64,000 nucleotides of DNA from Hypoxylon rubiginosum (lineage: Eukaryota > Ascomycota > Sordariomycetes > Xylariales > Hypoxylaceae). Positions 22,345-36,190 of this stretch are shown here, in pieces; position 1 is the first letter of the stretch, and each line of letters opens with the position of its first letter. The translations under genes were made by a program, and so were the position numbers. The notes beneath the pieces were generated by a model. That model was not told where the DNA came from, searched no databases, and saw only the letters and a program-made list of their open reading frames with translations. The DNA is taken from NCBI GenBank assembly GCA_902806565.1, contig CADCXA010000027.1, positions 744,001-808,000 on the forward strand, written 5' to 3'.

Positions 22345-23169
22345 TGTGCAGTCTAGCGGGTTTTTGTCAAAAGGCAAAGCGAATGTTTCAATGAGCAGAG
22401 CGCTGATAAGAGTATGAGGGTTCAAATCTAGGTCTTAGATGGTCGGTGAACTTGATACTGGCTCGAGGTAAGTGCTTGTTGGAAGAGAAGGCAGACTTGA
22501 TGATCGTGGTTCGTGATGCTCATCATGGTTTACTACACCGGGCTTGGTACTCTCGCCTTCGTTTTATGGACAGCGACGACGGTCAACGCACGCCGAAGCG
22601 CGACGGCGAGGTTGAGGCTCTGCTCGAGTCATCATCATCGCTCTTGAGATTCAATATGCCTGCATAGGCCATCTCGACTCGACTCCGTTCCGCGCAGCTG
22701 GGTCTGCTTCTCAGGGGGCGCACGTTGGGGGAACTTCGCGATGGGCTGAGTGCTCAGGTGCCGAGTGCGCGAAGGCGTACCATGCGCGATACCGGATAAG
22801 TCTCGACGCATAGCGTCCCCGAGGATATTCTACGCAATCAGCATCGAGCACGTCGCTGCATGTGTGATTGGCAGAATGTCAGCCTGCGCATCTCTCCACC
22901 TCGTTTTGCGCTGTTGCGCAAAACTGGCGAGGCATAAATACGGGCGTTTTTATCGGGGGAGCTCGAAATAGCACGATTCATCCCAACTTCGTTCATTCTG
23001 CTTTTGTGAGAAGTATCGAAATATTCAAAGTCAAAGGGCTGAAGCAAGTCAGTTTGCTATAATTCATGTTGCCAATCTTAGCTTGATCCTTCGCTTGTCA
23101 ATAAATGCTGCTTAGAAGCGCCCATCATATCGTCATCAACGTGATGACTTCGCACCAGATTTAGGAGAC
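22345..23169. other. Divergent intergenic region (825 bases)
   Basis: Shared promoter region of the small gene and the zinc-finger gene. No other gene seen. Confidence 0.5.
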
Positions 23170-25312
23170 ATGCTTCAAAGACCTCGGGATTTATCAACTG
23201 CTCACGACCTCAATCCATCGAGCTCTATTCCTCCCCATTGCCGCTCTCATTACCATTCTCAGCACCGGCCTGATCCTAGCCACGGCCTTGTTGTAGCGCA
23301 GCTGCAACTGGTCCGTATCAATCAATCAAACTCATCCAATCCCCCTGCCGATACCTGGAACGCAACCTCAGCGGACCTAGCTGCTAAGTGGGTGAAGATC
23401 AACTCTACTCGTCGCCTGCATCAGCTTAAGCGAAGCATGGTCAAGAAGTTGGCCTCATTGAAGAATAGCGTTGCTAAGTCACAGCTACCAGGACCGACAA
23501 CCGCCGGCGGCCCGGTAAGGCTCTTACAATAGTATAATTGAGACTATTCTTACCCTCATTTTTAGCAGAGCGGGATAGCTAGGGCAGTGCTCCGTCCGGA
23601 ACGAGCACAAGCTAGAGACTTCCTCGACGCTGAGGATATTGAGCCATTGAACGGAGGCTCCGAGCAATGTCTGGCTGAGTTTAGAGTACGTACGGAAGAC
23701 TTGAACTCAAAGGACGACGGGTATAAGCCTGGGGACTCATCAATGGAGAGCAAAAGAAAGGCGGGCGCTGCTCAACGACTCGGTCATTGTCAACTCAACC
23801 ACGAAGGTGAGAGAAGACTGACGCCAGATCAATACGTGGCCATCAAGAAACAAGAGGCTGTTGCACTGGTAATGGCTCAGTTCAACAGATGGTTTGAGAA
23901 GAGGCTGGCGATTATCTCTTGGTCAGTATGATAATGCCCCTGGCGACGGCCTCGCACCATTTTCCTTTGTGTTTGCGTGGATCGTCTCGCTATCCTATAT
24001 AGGTGCTGACATATTCGCAGTAGGTCGTAATGTTCTGTGCATTCCACTCCCTGGCTCCATTCTGGTCCCTCCATTCTTCCTAATATAGAATGTTAAGTGT
24101 TAAATGCGACGCTAACTTGGATTAGATGCCTATGAAGCATCTGAAGCATCCGGAAACTCTGCTTCGGGCTCCGGGGACGCCGGATCCGGAAATAGCAGTT
24201 CTGGACAAGACCGATCAAGCCGTTCATCGCGAGCGAAACGCCGATTGGGCGGAGACGATCAGGACAGCTCATCTGCTGGTGGTGATGAAGGTGACCCAAA
24301 TAGGGGCGGCAGTAAGCGTGCTAAGACGGACAATGAACCGGAACAGAAATTTGCCTGTCCTTTTTTCAAGCATGATGCAAAAGCGCACAGCAAGCATCGA
24401 AGCTGCACTGGACCTGGCTGGACATCCCTTCACCGTCTAAAGTAGGATCCCCATACATGCTGACTAGTATCGTGATGCTGACAACTGCTTGCAAAGAGAG
24501 CACCTGTATCGTGTACACCGGCTACCCAAGCACACGTGTCCTAGATGCAATGAGCCTTTTGAGGATTCAAAAGACCTAGCCGAACATCTTCGAGCTGATG
24601 TGCCTTGCGAGAAACTGGAGGTAGTCCCAGTGCTACAAGGCATCGATGAAGCCACCGAAACAGAACTGAAAGTGCGGAAAAGGAACTGTCCTGGTATGAC
24701 TGATGAACAAAGGTGGAAAGACATATATATGATTCTATTCCCGAAGGCAAACCCGAAAGCCTTACCAAGTCCATGTAAGTTGATTTGAAAAGGGCTATCC
24801 ACGTGAAGGTGCTGACCACCTTCGAAGACTACGATGGCAATGACTCCTTCGGCTTGACTGAGAAAGCCGAGGAATGGAGAAGGGTGAAGAAGCGGATCCA
24901 AAGGGAGCTACCCAAAGTTGTACAGAAGAAGGTTGAGAAGACGTTTGAGAAGGTAGGGGCCGACGTGCTGACTGGCCTTGCTGACATTGTCCGCGATGGA
25001 CTGCTCGAGTTCTTTAAGGACTCGCCCCATGACGAACGATCACCTACAGTGACCCCTGCTGCAACTCCGAGGGCGTCTTCACCAAGCTTCCTTGCCGCCA
25101 GTGAGCAATCTGTCGTAAACACTGACGGGGCCGACTTGGATCTCTCGTATTATTTCGATTCTGATATGTCATTTCCCTTCGGTGGATTGAACGATCTCCA
25201 GTTTGACTTTGGGAGTGCTGCCGAATGCGCGGACAAGGGATCAGACTCAGGCTATGCGTCCACTGGCACGGGGAGGGATGGCCTGGCTGCGACTGAGATC
25301 TGGGGGGTTTGA
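23170..25312 (+). CDS. Fungal-type C2H2 zinc-finger protein; one exon junction unresolved
   Basis: Exons 23170..23514, 23566..about 23925, 24126..24441, 24497..24774 and 24828..25312 are supported. Splices at 23515-23565 (phase 0), 24442-24496 (55 bases) and 24775-24827 (53 bases) are clean. The zinc-binding region is FACPFFKHDAKAHSKHRSC..GPGWTSLHRLKEHLYRVH followed by CPRCNEPFEDSKDLAEHL, a pattern seen in many ascomycete proteins. Before it come a Gly/Ser-rich stretch and a basic RSSRAKRR segment (possible nuclear signal); after it a helical region and an acidic tail. It may be a nuclear regulator, inferred from the finger only. The junction between exons 2 and 3 (FEKRLAIIS to AYEASE) does not join in phase with any strong donor. 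Either a 13-base microexon at 24024-24036 or a one-base disruption is needed. The first Met is uncertain. Confidence 0.7.
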
Positions 25313-28184
25313 ACTTGGAAAAAGGTTTCCTTTTCTAACATGCAATTGGATGGGCGCGCTCCTTCTCTCCAATAAGAGCTTCCTATGTTTTCCGTGTTGA
25401 TGAGCGTTCAGATGTTATACGGTGTATACAATTACTCTCTGGAAGAGGCACATTCCGTTGTTTATCGACTAGAAGAATAGACTAGGTTCGATCGTGACCT
25501 TGTCGGTTCCTCGCTATCAATAAAGTTCATCTGACGTCTTCGTCTTCGTAAGTTTCCTGTGAAGACTGAGCTGATATTAGAGAAATGGTGAACTTTAATG
25601 CGCATAACGGCATTCGTAGCAACATACATCTATCCCCCTTGATGCTATGTTGAAGCAAAGGAAGCCTTAGGTGTAAGACAGGTAGTATCTACCTAGTATG
25701 CCGTTGACATGGCAATGCTGACGATTCCTTGGAACGACACTCGTTTAAAACGACTTTTCTGGCTCGAAGCCCCTTACGATTCTTGACAATGAGTTGTACC
25801 ATTTGCGTGGTGGCATCGCGAGGCGCGCTTACACACGACCATCTACTTGGCGTTCCCTTTCTATCATGTCAACTTCATGAAGCTGAACTCTTCTCTTATG
25901 ACAATACATACCAATGCAGGGGATTGAGGCTATCTGCAGTACGTCCCAATATCTATTGTCGTCATCTTCTTCTTCGTCTCATTATGCATCTATCGGCATA
26001 CAGAGGATCCCGGTAAAGCTTACTGCTTATTGGATACGAGCAACGGAAACTCAATCGAACCGACCCAGCCCCAGCGGGTTGTTTAAGGATTCGCACTAGT
26101 CAAAGAGCCGATTCACTGTGGTATTTTGGCGTCGCCTCTTAATCTTCATCGAGTTGCTCTTCTTGAAATATCTCTTTGGGAGAACCGGGAAAGTAGCAGA
26201 GTACCGATAGTCGTCCTGACTTCCAACATCTGTTTTGTTCAACTATTTGACAAATTCGGGAAGATGCGATTCTCCTCTAGATGAAGCAAAATTGTGCTAA
26301 ACCAAGGTGTTCGTAAGTGTTAACATGCTATTATACCTGGGTACGCATGTGGAAGCTTGCATGTAAGTAACAATTCTTTCCTGGACTAGGCAGGCGGCTT
26401 AAATCAAGCTGAATGGCAATATCAAAGATTGATCATCCGGTCAATTATGATATATGACATAGCAGGAGAGCTGTGCTTATGTCACTCAAGGAGTCAGTCT
26501 CGTAGCTCCCGGATGATGGTCGGGCGAGTAGCAAATAGATGATAGATCAGCCCTGCTTGAATAAAAAGGATGGAAAGAAATATATGGATCTTGAACTAGA
26601 TTCATATTGCCTTGATCAAGAGGGGGTGGCCTAGATGTTGAAGAAGCATTCTGAACCGAAATAGTTGTGAGCTGAAATACTCCCGAATGATATGCTTGAG
26701 TTATGGTCCATCATGCGCCTTGTTTAGGTGTCATCGGTATCGGTGTGTGTGTTCGAAAAGTCCATTTCGGTCAAAGGTGTTGGACTAAAAGCTAAATGAT
26801 ACTATGCTCTCCCTTGATGCACCCTTGATGCTGTCATTGCTACTTGATGAGATGTAAGAGGCGACAAAGACAAGGACACAGATCATATGTACCTAGATGT
26901 AGGTATGAAGAGAACAAAACAGAACAGGGCCGTGAGGTCGTAATGTGACGAACAAAAGGAGGTTAGGATAGGAAATTTGATTGTGATATGGTTCCTATGT
27001 AATTCTCCAAGTGGTTTGCCAAGTCTGTAGCCTCGTTGTGTGCAGCTCTGATAAATGAAGCTCACATATTAGATGTGGTACTGCAGACATTTGGCACATG
27101 TCAAGGTGGATTGGGGATTTTAGTCCCGTTACTAATGTAATTACATAGTGCCACCTATTGTTGGAGAATTGCTGTCGAATTGGCTTACGACGATCCCCCT
27201 CCCGCCAGCGCCGCCATTTAATTGTGCCATGTGGATTTCCCTTGCTTGGGGTGCATGGCGCATTGACCCTGATCTAGGCCAAAAGGGAAGCTACCTAGTA
27301 GCTTAGATGCGACGCTATCTGCAGCCGCCTAACTGGAAATGGCCTAGCTGAGGAATTCCCTTTAGGGATTTTGGATTTTGCGACGTGCTAGTGGTACAAT
27401 ACAGCAATTACCCCTGGACCCTCCCTAATTGTGATTTCTATTTGGCGTATCTTGACGCTATCTTTTTCTATACATGTACCTAACAGACCTAATCCTAGGT
27501 ATTCCGTACCTAAACCTGAGAGGTTGGCGGGTGCGATTAGACGGGTCGGTTAGTCGGATTCATGAATTTGGGGGATAATCGAAAAAAAACCCCCCTGTCA
27601 AAACTTTCGATATCAAAGTTCTTCACTGCTTATACGAGAAGATAATTCTTAATACCCTATTGTGAATGCCCTCCTTTTAACCTTCTACTTGGTTTTCGTC
27701 TTAACCGTAAACTTCGCTATCCGAACACATACTTTCCTTCTCGAGCCGCACTTCCATTTGTTTGATTCTTGATACCCCTCTCTTTCGACTGTCTTCTGAT
27801 CTTTCCCGTCTTCGATCCATTCTTTCCGTAACTTGAACTTCTCTTCCCCCCCGGCCCGTGCGACTGCGACTAGTCACATCACGATTTTGCGACAACCGTT
27901 CCCTAAATCCAAAATACCAACGAACAAACACCCGGTCCTATGATACAAACTAATCAATCAATCAATCAAATTACCCCTTCTTTAAGTCTGCCTAACTTAC
28001 GACGAGCTAACGCTTCGCTCACTGGTCGCCCGTCACCTTGCGAAACAACAGAAGTCTTCCATCTAACTCGAGTTCTCCCGCTGTCCGTACGTACCCGCGC
28101 GAGAAGCCAGTCCAAATTACACACATTTCCCTGCCGCCTCATGCGGTTGACCGACCCGCAGCAACGGTGCGACCGACCGCTCCA
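25313..28184. other. Intergenic region upstream of the DOCK gene
   Basis: About 2.9 kb without an accepted gene. The last 500 bases are CT-rich and end in an AATC repeat, consistent with a long promoter and 5' leader for the DOCK gene. Confidence 0.5.
27951..27970. repeat. AATC tetranucleotide repeat
   Basis: TAATCAATCAATCAATCAAA, about four units, lies roughly 215 bases before the DOCK start codon. Confidence 0.85.
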
Positions 28185-31100
28185 ATGCCCTGGCAACCTC
28201 TGCCTCGTATCGCCTTCGCTGTCGCGACCTATCCCTTCGAGACCAAGAACGAGAATGAGCTACCCTTAGAGATTGGCGATGACCTATACATTATCGAAGA
28301 GACGGCTGATGGCCAATGGCTCCGGGGATACTTGCTGGCGCCGCCCTCGCTTCTGGCCGGCTTGACGTCCGTCAGGGGTCAGCCGCTCGAAGCCCGCGTC
28401 TTCTCAGGTATCTTCCCGCGGACATGTGTCGAGATACGCGAGGTATTGGGCGATGGGGACGATAACTCGGAAAATAGCAGCAACTATCAGGGAGATGACG
28501 ATGCGCCACATATTGGGAGCGACTCTGGTAAGAGTGGAGTGGCATCCAGCATGAGGAAATCATACCTACGAGAGATAGAAGGTGGACACAGGCCGTATAG
28601 ACCGAATGGCACTATGTTAGCCGGCGCAATTAGTCGTGTTCCTGAACTGAGAATACGCGAACCAGGTGCTCCCAAGCCAGCCGCGCCAGTGCCGATGCTC
28701 AGGTTAGGCGACGAGACACCCACATCTACGATGGAACCACTGGTAGACGAAATCGCATCGTGTCTACGCGAATGGCACTCGACGAACTTCCACGAGCTAC
28801 TGCTGACGCGGCAATATACCAAACTTGATAAAGTCTCCCAGCTGATCCAGACTCTGGATCTGTCAAGGCGTCAATTCCTCCATAATCTCCTTACGACTCG
28901 CGAGTACAACGCCCTGCGCGAAAAGACAGTCTGGGATCTGGTCAGGGGGAACAAGCTCTGTGGAGGAGAGGTTATTGTGCGTGATCCCAATGAGCGGGGC
29001 AGAGTTTTGACTGGCGACGACTCGGTTGTGGAGATAACCAAGCTGCAATCGGTAATGAGTTTATTGGACGAGCCTCCCCAGCCACATGTTGAACTGTCGG
29101 CGTTGCATCATCTTATGGTCGATATAAGGAGTTTTGCTGGCTCTTCGAATGAACCCACAACCTTGGTGCTATACCTCGTCAGCAAGTCAGTTGGAGGAAC
29201 CTTGACGACACTATCGGAAAGCTACATCATAGAGGTGCCGTCTGGAGGAACAATGGGCTATTTGAACAGGAATCCCCAAATGCGTACTCTCTTCACAGAC
29301 CTCACATCCGCTGACATTGGCGACGGGCCGTCTGCTGACTCGGAATTATACCTAATTGTCAAGGTCCGCTCACCACAGCAGATTGTTATGGGCAAACCCG
29401 TATCCAGATCAGGCTCATTTGGTCAACCCAGTACACCTTTCTCCACCCCCTTTTCTAAGGAAAAGCCCCCATCTTCCAGCGGTAACAAGCCTTCTAGGAG
29501 AAGCTTGATGTGGGGGACTACTAGATCCGCATTCTCTAGGGGAGGGACAAAACTTGATGCTTTATCCGAGCAGCCAGAAGATCGGCCGAATACAGACAAC
29601 CTCGAGAGTAGAGACGGAGCAATTCCTCCGAGCACTGCTGGTTCGAGGGCTCCACGTCCTTCCATAGATGGACTCCAGCCAACGCAGATGTTTGCGGAAA
29701 GAATGGTGGGCATGGGCGTGCTGAGTCTCAATTCGATCATGAAGCAAGATGAAGAAACGGAGCATGTACTAACAGTTTGGTCACCATCTGCGAGGTTCAC
29801 TGCCGAAAAGTACGATACCACCGAAGGATGGGATGGCCTTGTTCGTGACCTCCTAGAAAGCAAGTCGGGCCACTACGAGAAGTCGAGGAGAGCAGAACGG
29901 TTGCAAATACACTTGAAGTCTTTCAACAGCCCTGACGCAGATGGGCTCATCAAGGCAACCCCTACGCTACTGTCCGGTATCAGCAAAACCAACAAGATGG
30001 GCTTTTCGGGCGCTCCGACGAAACCGCGATCAGACATCTATGTGACCCTCACAGAAGCTCTCCTATCTCGACAAAACCTGCTTTCGCGGTTTGGGGCTAG
30101 TGCTACGAGTATATCTAGCAATGTGCACGGTGGAAACTTGATGGTCTCTTTGGAAGTGCGGCGCCAGTCAGGAGAACGGATCGAAGAATGCATATATCCT
30201 TCTTCAAACTCAGAGGCCCTGACTACGTGGCGGTCATTTGCAGTTGAGCGCAGCGAGCATTGGGACCAGACCCTTCGGCTTTCACTGCTACCTGCAGACG
30301 TCAGTATGGCGCATGTTGTGTTCACCGTTTCGGACCTCCCCGGCACGCCATTCGCAATCGCCTACATGCCCCTTTGGGACCAGCAAGCATTCTTGGGTGA
30401 TGGCCCGCATTCTCTGCTTCTATATAGGTTGGACGAATACACACAATCCGCACAGCCTGCCCACACCGGAAGGGGTGGTTATCTATCTCTCCCATGGGGT
30501 GCCCGTGGTGACTCAAGCGAGGTTACTGGCCCACTTGCGACACTTCGGATCGAGACATATCTTTGTAGCACAAGATTTTCTCAGGACCGAATAATCCTCG
30601 GCTTGTTGAAATGGAAAGAAGGTCCTAGGGATGAGATCCCCTCGCTGCTGAAGCAGCTCATATTCGTGCCCGAGATTGAAGTTGTGAAGCTACTGAGCGA
30701 TGTTCTGGATGCGCTCTTTGGTATCTTGGTTGAATACCAAGGTAATGACGAGTATGAGGACCTTGTTTTTACAGCCCTCGTTCGAGTTCTCGGCATAGTC
30801 CATGATCGTCGGTTTAATTTAGGTCCCCTGGTTGATCATTATGCCGAAACCAAGTTCAACTATCCTTTCGCGACGCCCTGCCTTGTGCGGTCCTTCACAC
30901 GACTTCTCACGAAACCGACGGAATCCGAGACTGCTCGAAAGTTACGAGCGACTCTCAAAGTTGTACGACATATTCTCAAGTTTATTACGCATGCCAGAGG
31001 TCAGCAGAAGGTCAAAGAAGCTGGAATTGGTATTACGGGTAGCACTGCCGGCTTCACTCGACATCTTCAGAGCATCTTCAAGGCTCTCGACTCGATGATG

Positions 31101-34100
31101 CGAAGCACTGCCCCAGTCCTAGTTGGAAGCCAGACATTAGCAGTGCAACATTTCCACACCTGGCTACCTGAACTTACCGGTTTGCTCACGACTGAAGAAA
31201 TTCTTCATATCGCTATTGACTTTATGGATTCCTGTGCTCTTGTCAAAGGCAAGCTTGTGTTATACAAGCTTGTGCTAATAATTAATTACTCCAAGTTAGA
31301 CCTCTTCTCTGGCCCAGAGCAAAGATCTGCTCTCAGCGCCAATACGGTTAGATGGATCGCACCACATTGGGGCCGGACAGAGGACGTTACAGAGCAATGG
31401 AAAGAGCAAGTTCGCCTCTGTTGTTCGGTACTGGCCAGCCAGGTCGACCGCCTCAACTCGGAAATCCCCGACTACATACCAAAGATAGTCGGATCATACT
31501 TGTCTATTCAAGCTACGGAGCTGAAACCCAAGAACCGATTTTCGCTACTCTTCCCCACAACGTATCCTTTCCCCAGCAAACCGATACTTGATGAGGCTGT
31601 ACAATTCGATGAGGCGTTGATTGAGCTATCGGCTATCTTGTCAGCTCTTTCAAACTCGCCGAATGGGATGCAGCTCGAACTCGCAGCAGATGACCTGACA
31701 AACCTGCTAAAGAACACACTCGATGTGTACATGAGCATTTTACAGGGCGAGGCCTTCCCGTCAAGTTGGCTTAGTGTATACATATACCACCATAAGTCTA
31801 CCATGAGGACGCTGCAGTATCTTGCCAGTATTCTCCTCGAATCATTTCTACCACACCCCGACGAGGCTGAAGACTTCGATACGGAGCTGTGGCGGATGTT
31901 TTTCAGCACACTCCTCAAGCTCGTTGGTAGTGGCCACTTGGCCCTGGAAACCTTCTCGGAGCAGAAACGAAGGGCTGTTTGGAAGATAGCTGGTGATGTT
32001 AGAGAACATGGCGCGGAATTACTAAGACGAACCTGGGAAGCGATTGGCTGGGAGACCAGCCCCGACGAACGAACGCGGTACGGGTTAACAAAAATGGGTG
32101 GTTACCAGGTCCAATATGTCCCTACTCTTGTGGGGCCCATAGTTGAGCTCTGTTTAAGCGTCCACGAAGGCCTAAGAAGGATGGCTGTTGAAGTCCTACA
32201 GACCATGATCGTCAGCGAATGGACGCTGAGTGAGGACTTATCTGTCATCCAGACCGAGATGATTGATTGCCTCGACGGCTTTTTCAAGGACAGGACTATG
32301 ACGGAGAGTATCTTGCAAAAGCTCTTTATTAGTGAGCTTCTTGAGCGATTCGAACCGCTATCGCAAATCGCAGGCGATCCTCTTTATTCGGCTTTGAGGA
32401 GTCTAATCGAAACAATTGCAGAGTTTCTAGATCTTCTCGTCGCCGTGCACAGCGGGGACATTACGAGCGAAGCGTCCCACCTAATCAATCGCCTGCAGCT
32501 AATGGAGTTCCTTCGAGACATGCAGAAGGAAGAGATCTTCATCAGATACGTCCATCAACTAGCAGCACTGCAGTATGATGCCAGAAATCATACCGAAGCT
32601 GGGCTTGCTCTCCGCCTGCACGCTGAGCTATACGATTGGGATCCCACTAAAATAACGCCTGTCTTGCAAGATCCAGACCTACCAGAGCAGTCGCAATTCG
32701 AGCGAAAGGAGCGCATTTATTTCGACATGATCAAACATTTCGAAGATGGTGAAGCGTGGAGCAGCGCTCTTGCAGCTTACAAAGAACTTCAAGTTCAGTA
32801 CGAGAACAACATCTTCGACTTCTCAAAGCTCGCAAGGACCGAGAGAGCTATTGCGACCATCTACGAAAAGCTAGCGAAGGGTGATAAATTGGTACCGAAG
32901 TACTTCAAAGTTATTTATAAGGGTCTTGGGTTCCCGATCAATCTGCGCGACAAGTCCTTTGTTTACGAGGGTTCGCCCACCGATCGCACTTCAGCCTTCA
33001 CGGATCGTATGCAGGAACAGTACCCGGCTGCTCAAATCCTCACTTCCAGCGATGTTGATAGCGAGGTTGAAGGACAATACTTGGTCATTTCGTCCCTGAC
33101 TCCTCATCGCGACCACAACCACCAAGTATTCCAGCGCGCTAGAGTTGGGCAGCCGATTCGGGATTATCTTCTTTCAGCCCATGCCCAGATGTTCTCTGTG
33201 TCCTCCAAGCGTAGCACCAATGGCCCTGTCGATACTCATTACGCTGAGAAGACGGTCTACACTACAGCTGAGCCATTTCCCACGATACTACGACGCAGCG
33301 AAATTGTCGATATCCATGCCGAACGGTTAAGTGCTAAAGAGACGGCCCTTGAGCGAATTGTCCGCAAGACGCAAGAAATGACAGCAGTTGAGAAGAGACT
33401 AGCCGAAGACGACGACGAAGAGATTGCGCAGCTAATGGCAGATGCTATTAGCATCTCGGTAAACCCCGTCTCGGAGAGTAGCGTTGCCTGCTACCGCCAG
33501 CTCCTCCCTGCTCCTCAGTCAGACGAGGAGGAGGAACCGGAGCTAGATCAGCAAGAGAATGCAATCAAGATGGCGCTGGTTGACCACGCGATTATGATCA
33601 AGAGATGTTTAACCAGCTTTGCTCGCAGCTCCAACCCTATCCTTCTGAAAGGATATGAGAACTCGTATAGGCGTAAGTAATGGTAGCTCGTCTCGTTTGA
33701 CATAACTAACAGGGCTTAGATTTCTTGACCACATTCGCGCCGGAGATTGCAATTTTTGCGCCCGTTCAACCTAGTCGCGAAATTGCGTCGACCACGCCGT
33801 CGCCAACTTGGCAACAATCATCCCCAGTAATGGAGAATCTATCCCCCGAAGCTAAGATCAGCGCATCGATAGCAAACCCTAACGGCATGGTCGAGGAAGC
33901 GTCAGCAGTTCACCCCATTTCTATGAAACAACGCGGTACGCGTCTCAGTTTTCTAGGGGGCAAGAGGAAGGAATCGCAACAGTCCAACGGCGAAACATCG
34001 AGCTTGAAGCAGTCGAAAGGAGAGAGCGACTCAAACAGTCAAGTTAGCAAGGGCAAGGATAATTCGAATCGCAGGAGCATCTTCCGCACGCAGTCGAACG

Positions 34101-34354
34101 ATACTAATAAGAGCGCCAATCCGTATGCTCAGCCGTATCCTAACGGCATCGTGGACTCAACCACGCCTGATTGGGCGTTGGATCGACCGCGTAAGAGTAG
34201 GGAGATTGTCGATGTCCTGGAAAGGGACTTCGATAGGCCCAATGACGGCGGGACGGGGCTCAACTCGGTCAGAAAGAGGCTGAGCATGTTGAAGTTGGGA
34301 AAAAAACCAAGCAAGCCAAACGGTTTCTTCATGGGTGGGTTAAATGAGGAATAA
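28185..34354 (+). CDS. DOCK-family guanine nucleotide exchange factor (Dck1/Dock180-like)
   Basis: Exons 28185..33672 and 33720..34354, with a 47-base intron (donor GTAAGT, CTAAC branch, phase 1), give 2040 residues. The start at 28185 (MPWQPLPRIAFAV) immediately precedes the SH3 domain (about 10-85; ATYPF..ELPLEIGDDLYIIEE..GQWLRGYL). A DHR-1/C2-like region begins near RSDIYVTLTEALLSRQ (about 613-800). The catalytic DHR-2 region (about 1430-1770) contains QLAALQYDARNHTEAGLALRLH, FERKERIYFDMIKHFEDG and YFKVIYKGLGFP. The last ~210 residues are Ser/Lys/Asn-rich and disordered. DOCK proteins with an ELMO partner activate Rac/Rho GTPases and govern actin and polarity; this one acts in the cytosol and at membranes. 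The unusually long first exon and shared layout fit fungal DOCK proteins. Confidence 0.94.
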
Positions 34355-36190
34355 TTCGGCCAGAGCTTTTCAGATAAAGGGATACCAGACTTGGTGAAGC
34401 AGGATAATGAGAATCTTGATGAAAAAAAGCTGGCGTTTGGGCTATCATTTTGATGGGGCGAAATGGCGCCGAAACTAACTGGCTGTGTCAATGTCATTTA
34501 TCCGTGCAGGCGGGTTGTGTTTTTTTCTTCTTTCGAAAGGGGCTGTTGATGATGGCAATATCCCAACCTGTGGAGGTCTTGTAGAGTCATACATTTCGGC
34601 AACGAGAGTCCCAAATTCATAGTCGAGTATCTGCTGATCTGTTCAGCTGTGTCATTGAGACATCCTTTTCTGTTCTCTTTCATTTGAATTAAGTATATGC
34701 ATTTTAATCATCCAATGAAATTTGGGAACCGAGATATCCCGTATTTTATGTCGCAACCAGTCTGCCACCATTGAGTAGCAAGTACGGTAGCATGTCCTCT
34801 CACGATGTTCGAGGCCCATAGATTAAAACCCACCAATCAAGAAACATTGCTTGTGATCCTGTATTTACCCCCCTACTGTACAGCAATGAGACCGTGGAGG
34901 TTCTTCCATCGCAATCCAGACTGTCCGGATAAATGGTGAGAAGTATGTGTGGAGAGATGTCCACGGTGTTTTTAGGAACAATATGCATGATAGGTGGTTT
35001 AATCGTCCACCTTCCATGACAGGCGAGGATCTGTCACGACGTTTGCAGGTTTGCTGTATTATAGTGGGCACATACATTTCAAGTCACTGCTACAGTACTT
35101 GTCCTAGCTTAGCATCAATCCCTTACAAGACGTAGAATTGGATTTACCTAGGAGGTATTTATCTATTGATCCTCATCATATGACATAGGTGGCTCGTTTC
35201 CCTATTGAAACATTAGACACGTTAGACTGGCAGAGCTTTCCAGCTAGGGCGTCAGGGCGTCAGGGCATCAGGGCATCAGGGCATCAGGGCATCAGGGGCA
35301 CCAAGTCCATGTTCCGAAAGCTTGTTGTCCCTGCAGATCTTAGACTCGATCTATTCACATGCCGGCCATGAAAACAAAATGGCTGCGAAGAGAGACACCC
35401 TTATCTTGCACAGATTGATACTGATACTCTGATGCTGGGTGAAGATATGCTCCTAAGTATGGCCCGACATAATCAGCCTCTTAGTTCAGCCTGTTTATTG
35501 GTGGTCGCAATTAATCCAGTACTAGGTAAATCTTGCGATTGTCTGATTGTCTGGCTTTGCGACAGGGGCCGCTCACGGGCGGATCATTCCGTCAATAGGG
35601 ATCCCGGACTGTAACGAGGCAGTTGGCTGAACCCCAAGCGGTCGATCCTAGCTCCCATCAGCGAATGACAACCTCCAGATGGCCATCTCCCGGCTTGGCA
35701 GAGTTTGGACATAGCGATCCCTCCTCCAGCAACAGCCAAGAGCTTCTAAGATGGGATTGAACAGATTGTTTCGAAGGGCTTGGGGCTTGGGACGTGGTAC
35801 GGAATGGCTGAAGCTGTCCTTTCTAACGGTCCGTTGTTTTAGTCGGCCTCATCCTGCTTTTCCAACTCACTCCCGTCTTTCTTGGGTATTCGGTATTCGT
35901 CACTCATGTGGTATTTCCCCCCCTGATCCTGATGCCGATGCCATATATCCTACCTGTCTTTAATTGAAACAAACGTGGGCTACCTTATCTACCAACCGGG
36001 CAGCCAGGCAGCTAGGTTCATATATTGCTTACGCTGCTTTTCATATCGAAATTCAAGCGTGCGTACGATCGCGATCGCGAGCCACGACTCAGAGAGCTCC
36101 GGTAGAAGAGCTCCCAAGCCGACCCCCGACCACCCCGACCAATATGCTTAACGGAGTCTCTACGGTCCGGACCTAGTTACGCTGGCCACG
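34355..36190. other. Intergenic region between the DOCK and glycosyltransferase-like genes
   Basis: No gene accepted. It contains the 8-base minisatellite at 35251-35298. A 70-codon frame at 35751-35963, just before the next gene, could be an upstream ORF or noise. Confidence 0.5.
35251..35298. repeat. 8-base minisatellite (RTCAGGGC, six copies)
   Basis: Units GTCAGGGC x2, ATCAGGGC x3 and ATCAGGGG x1 follow one another without gaps in noncoding DNA. Confidence 0.95.

Noticed and set aside
22380..22440. tRNA-like B-box (GGTTCAAATC)
   Set aside because: No matching A-box or cloverleaf arms nearby.
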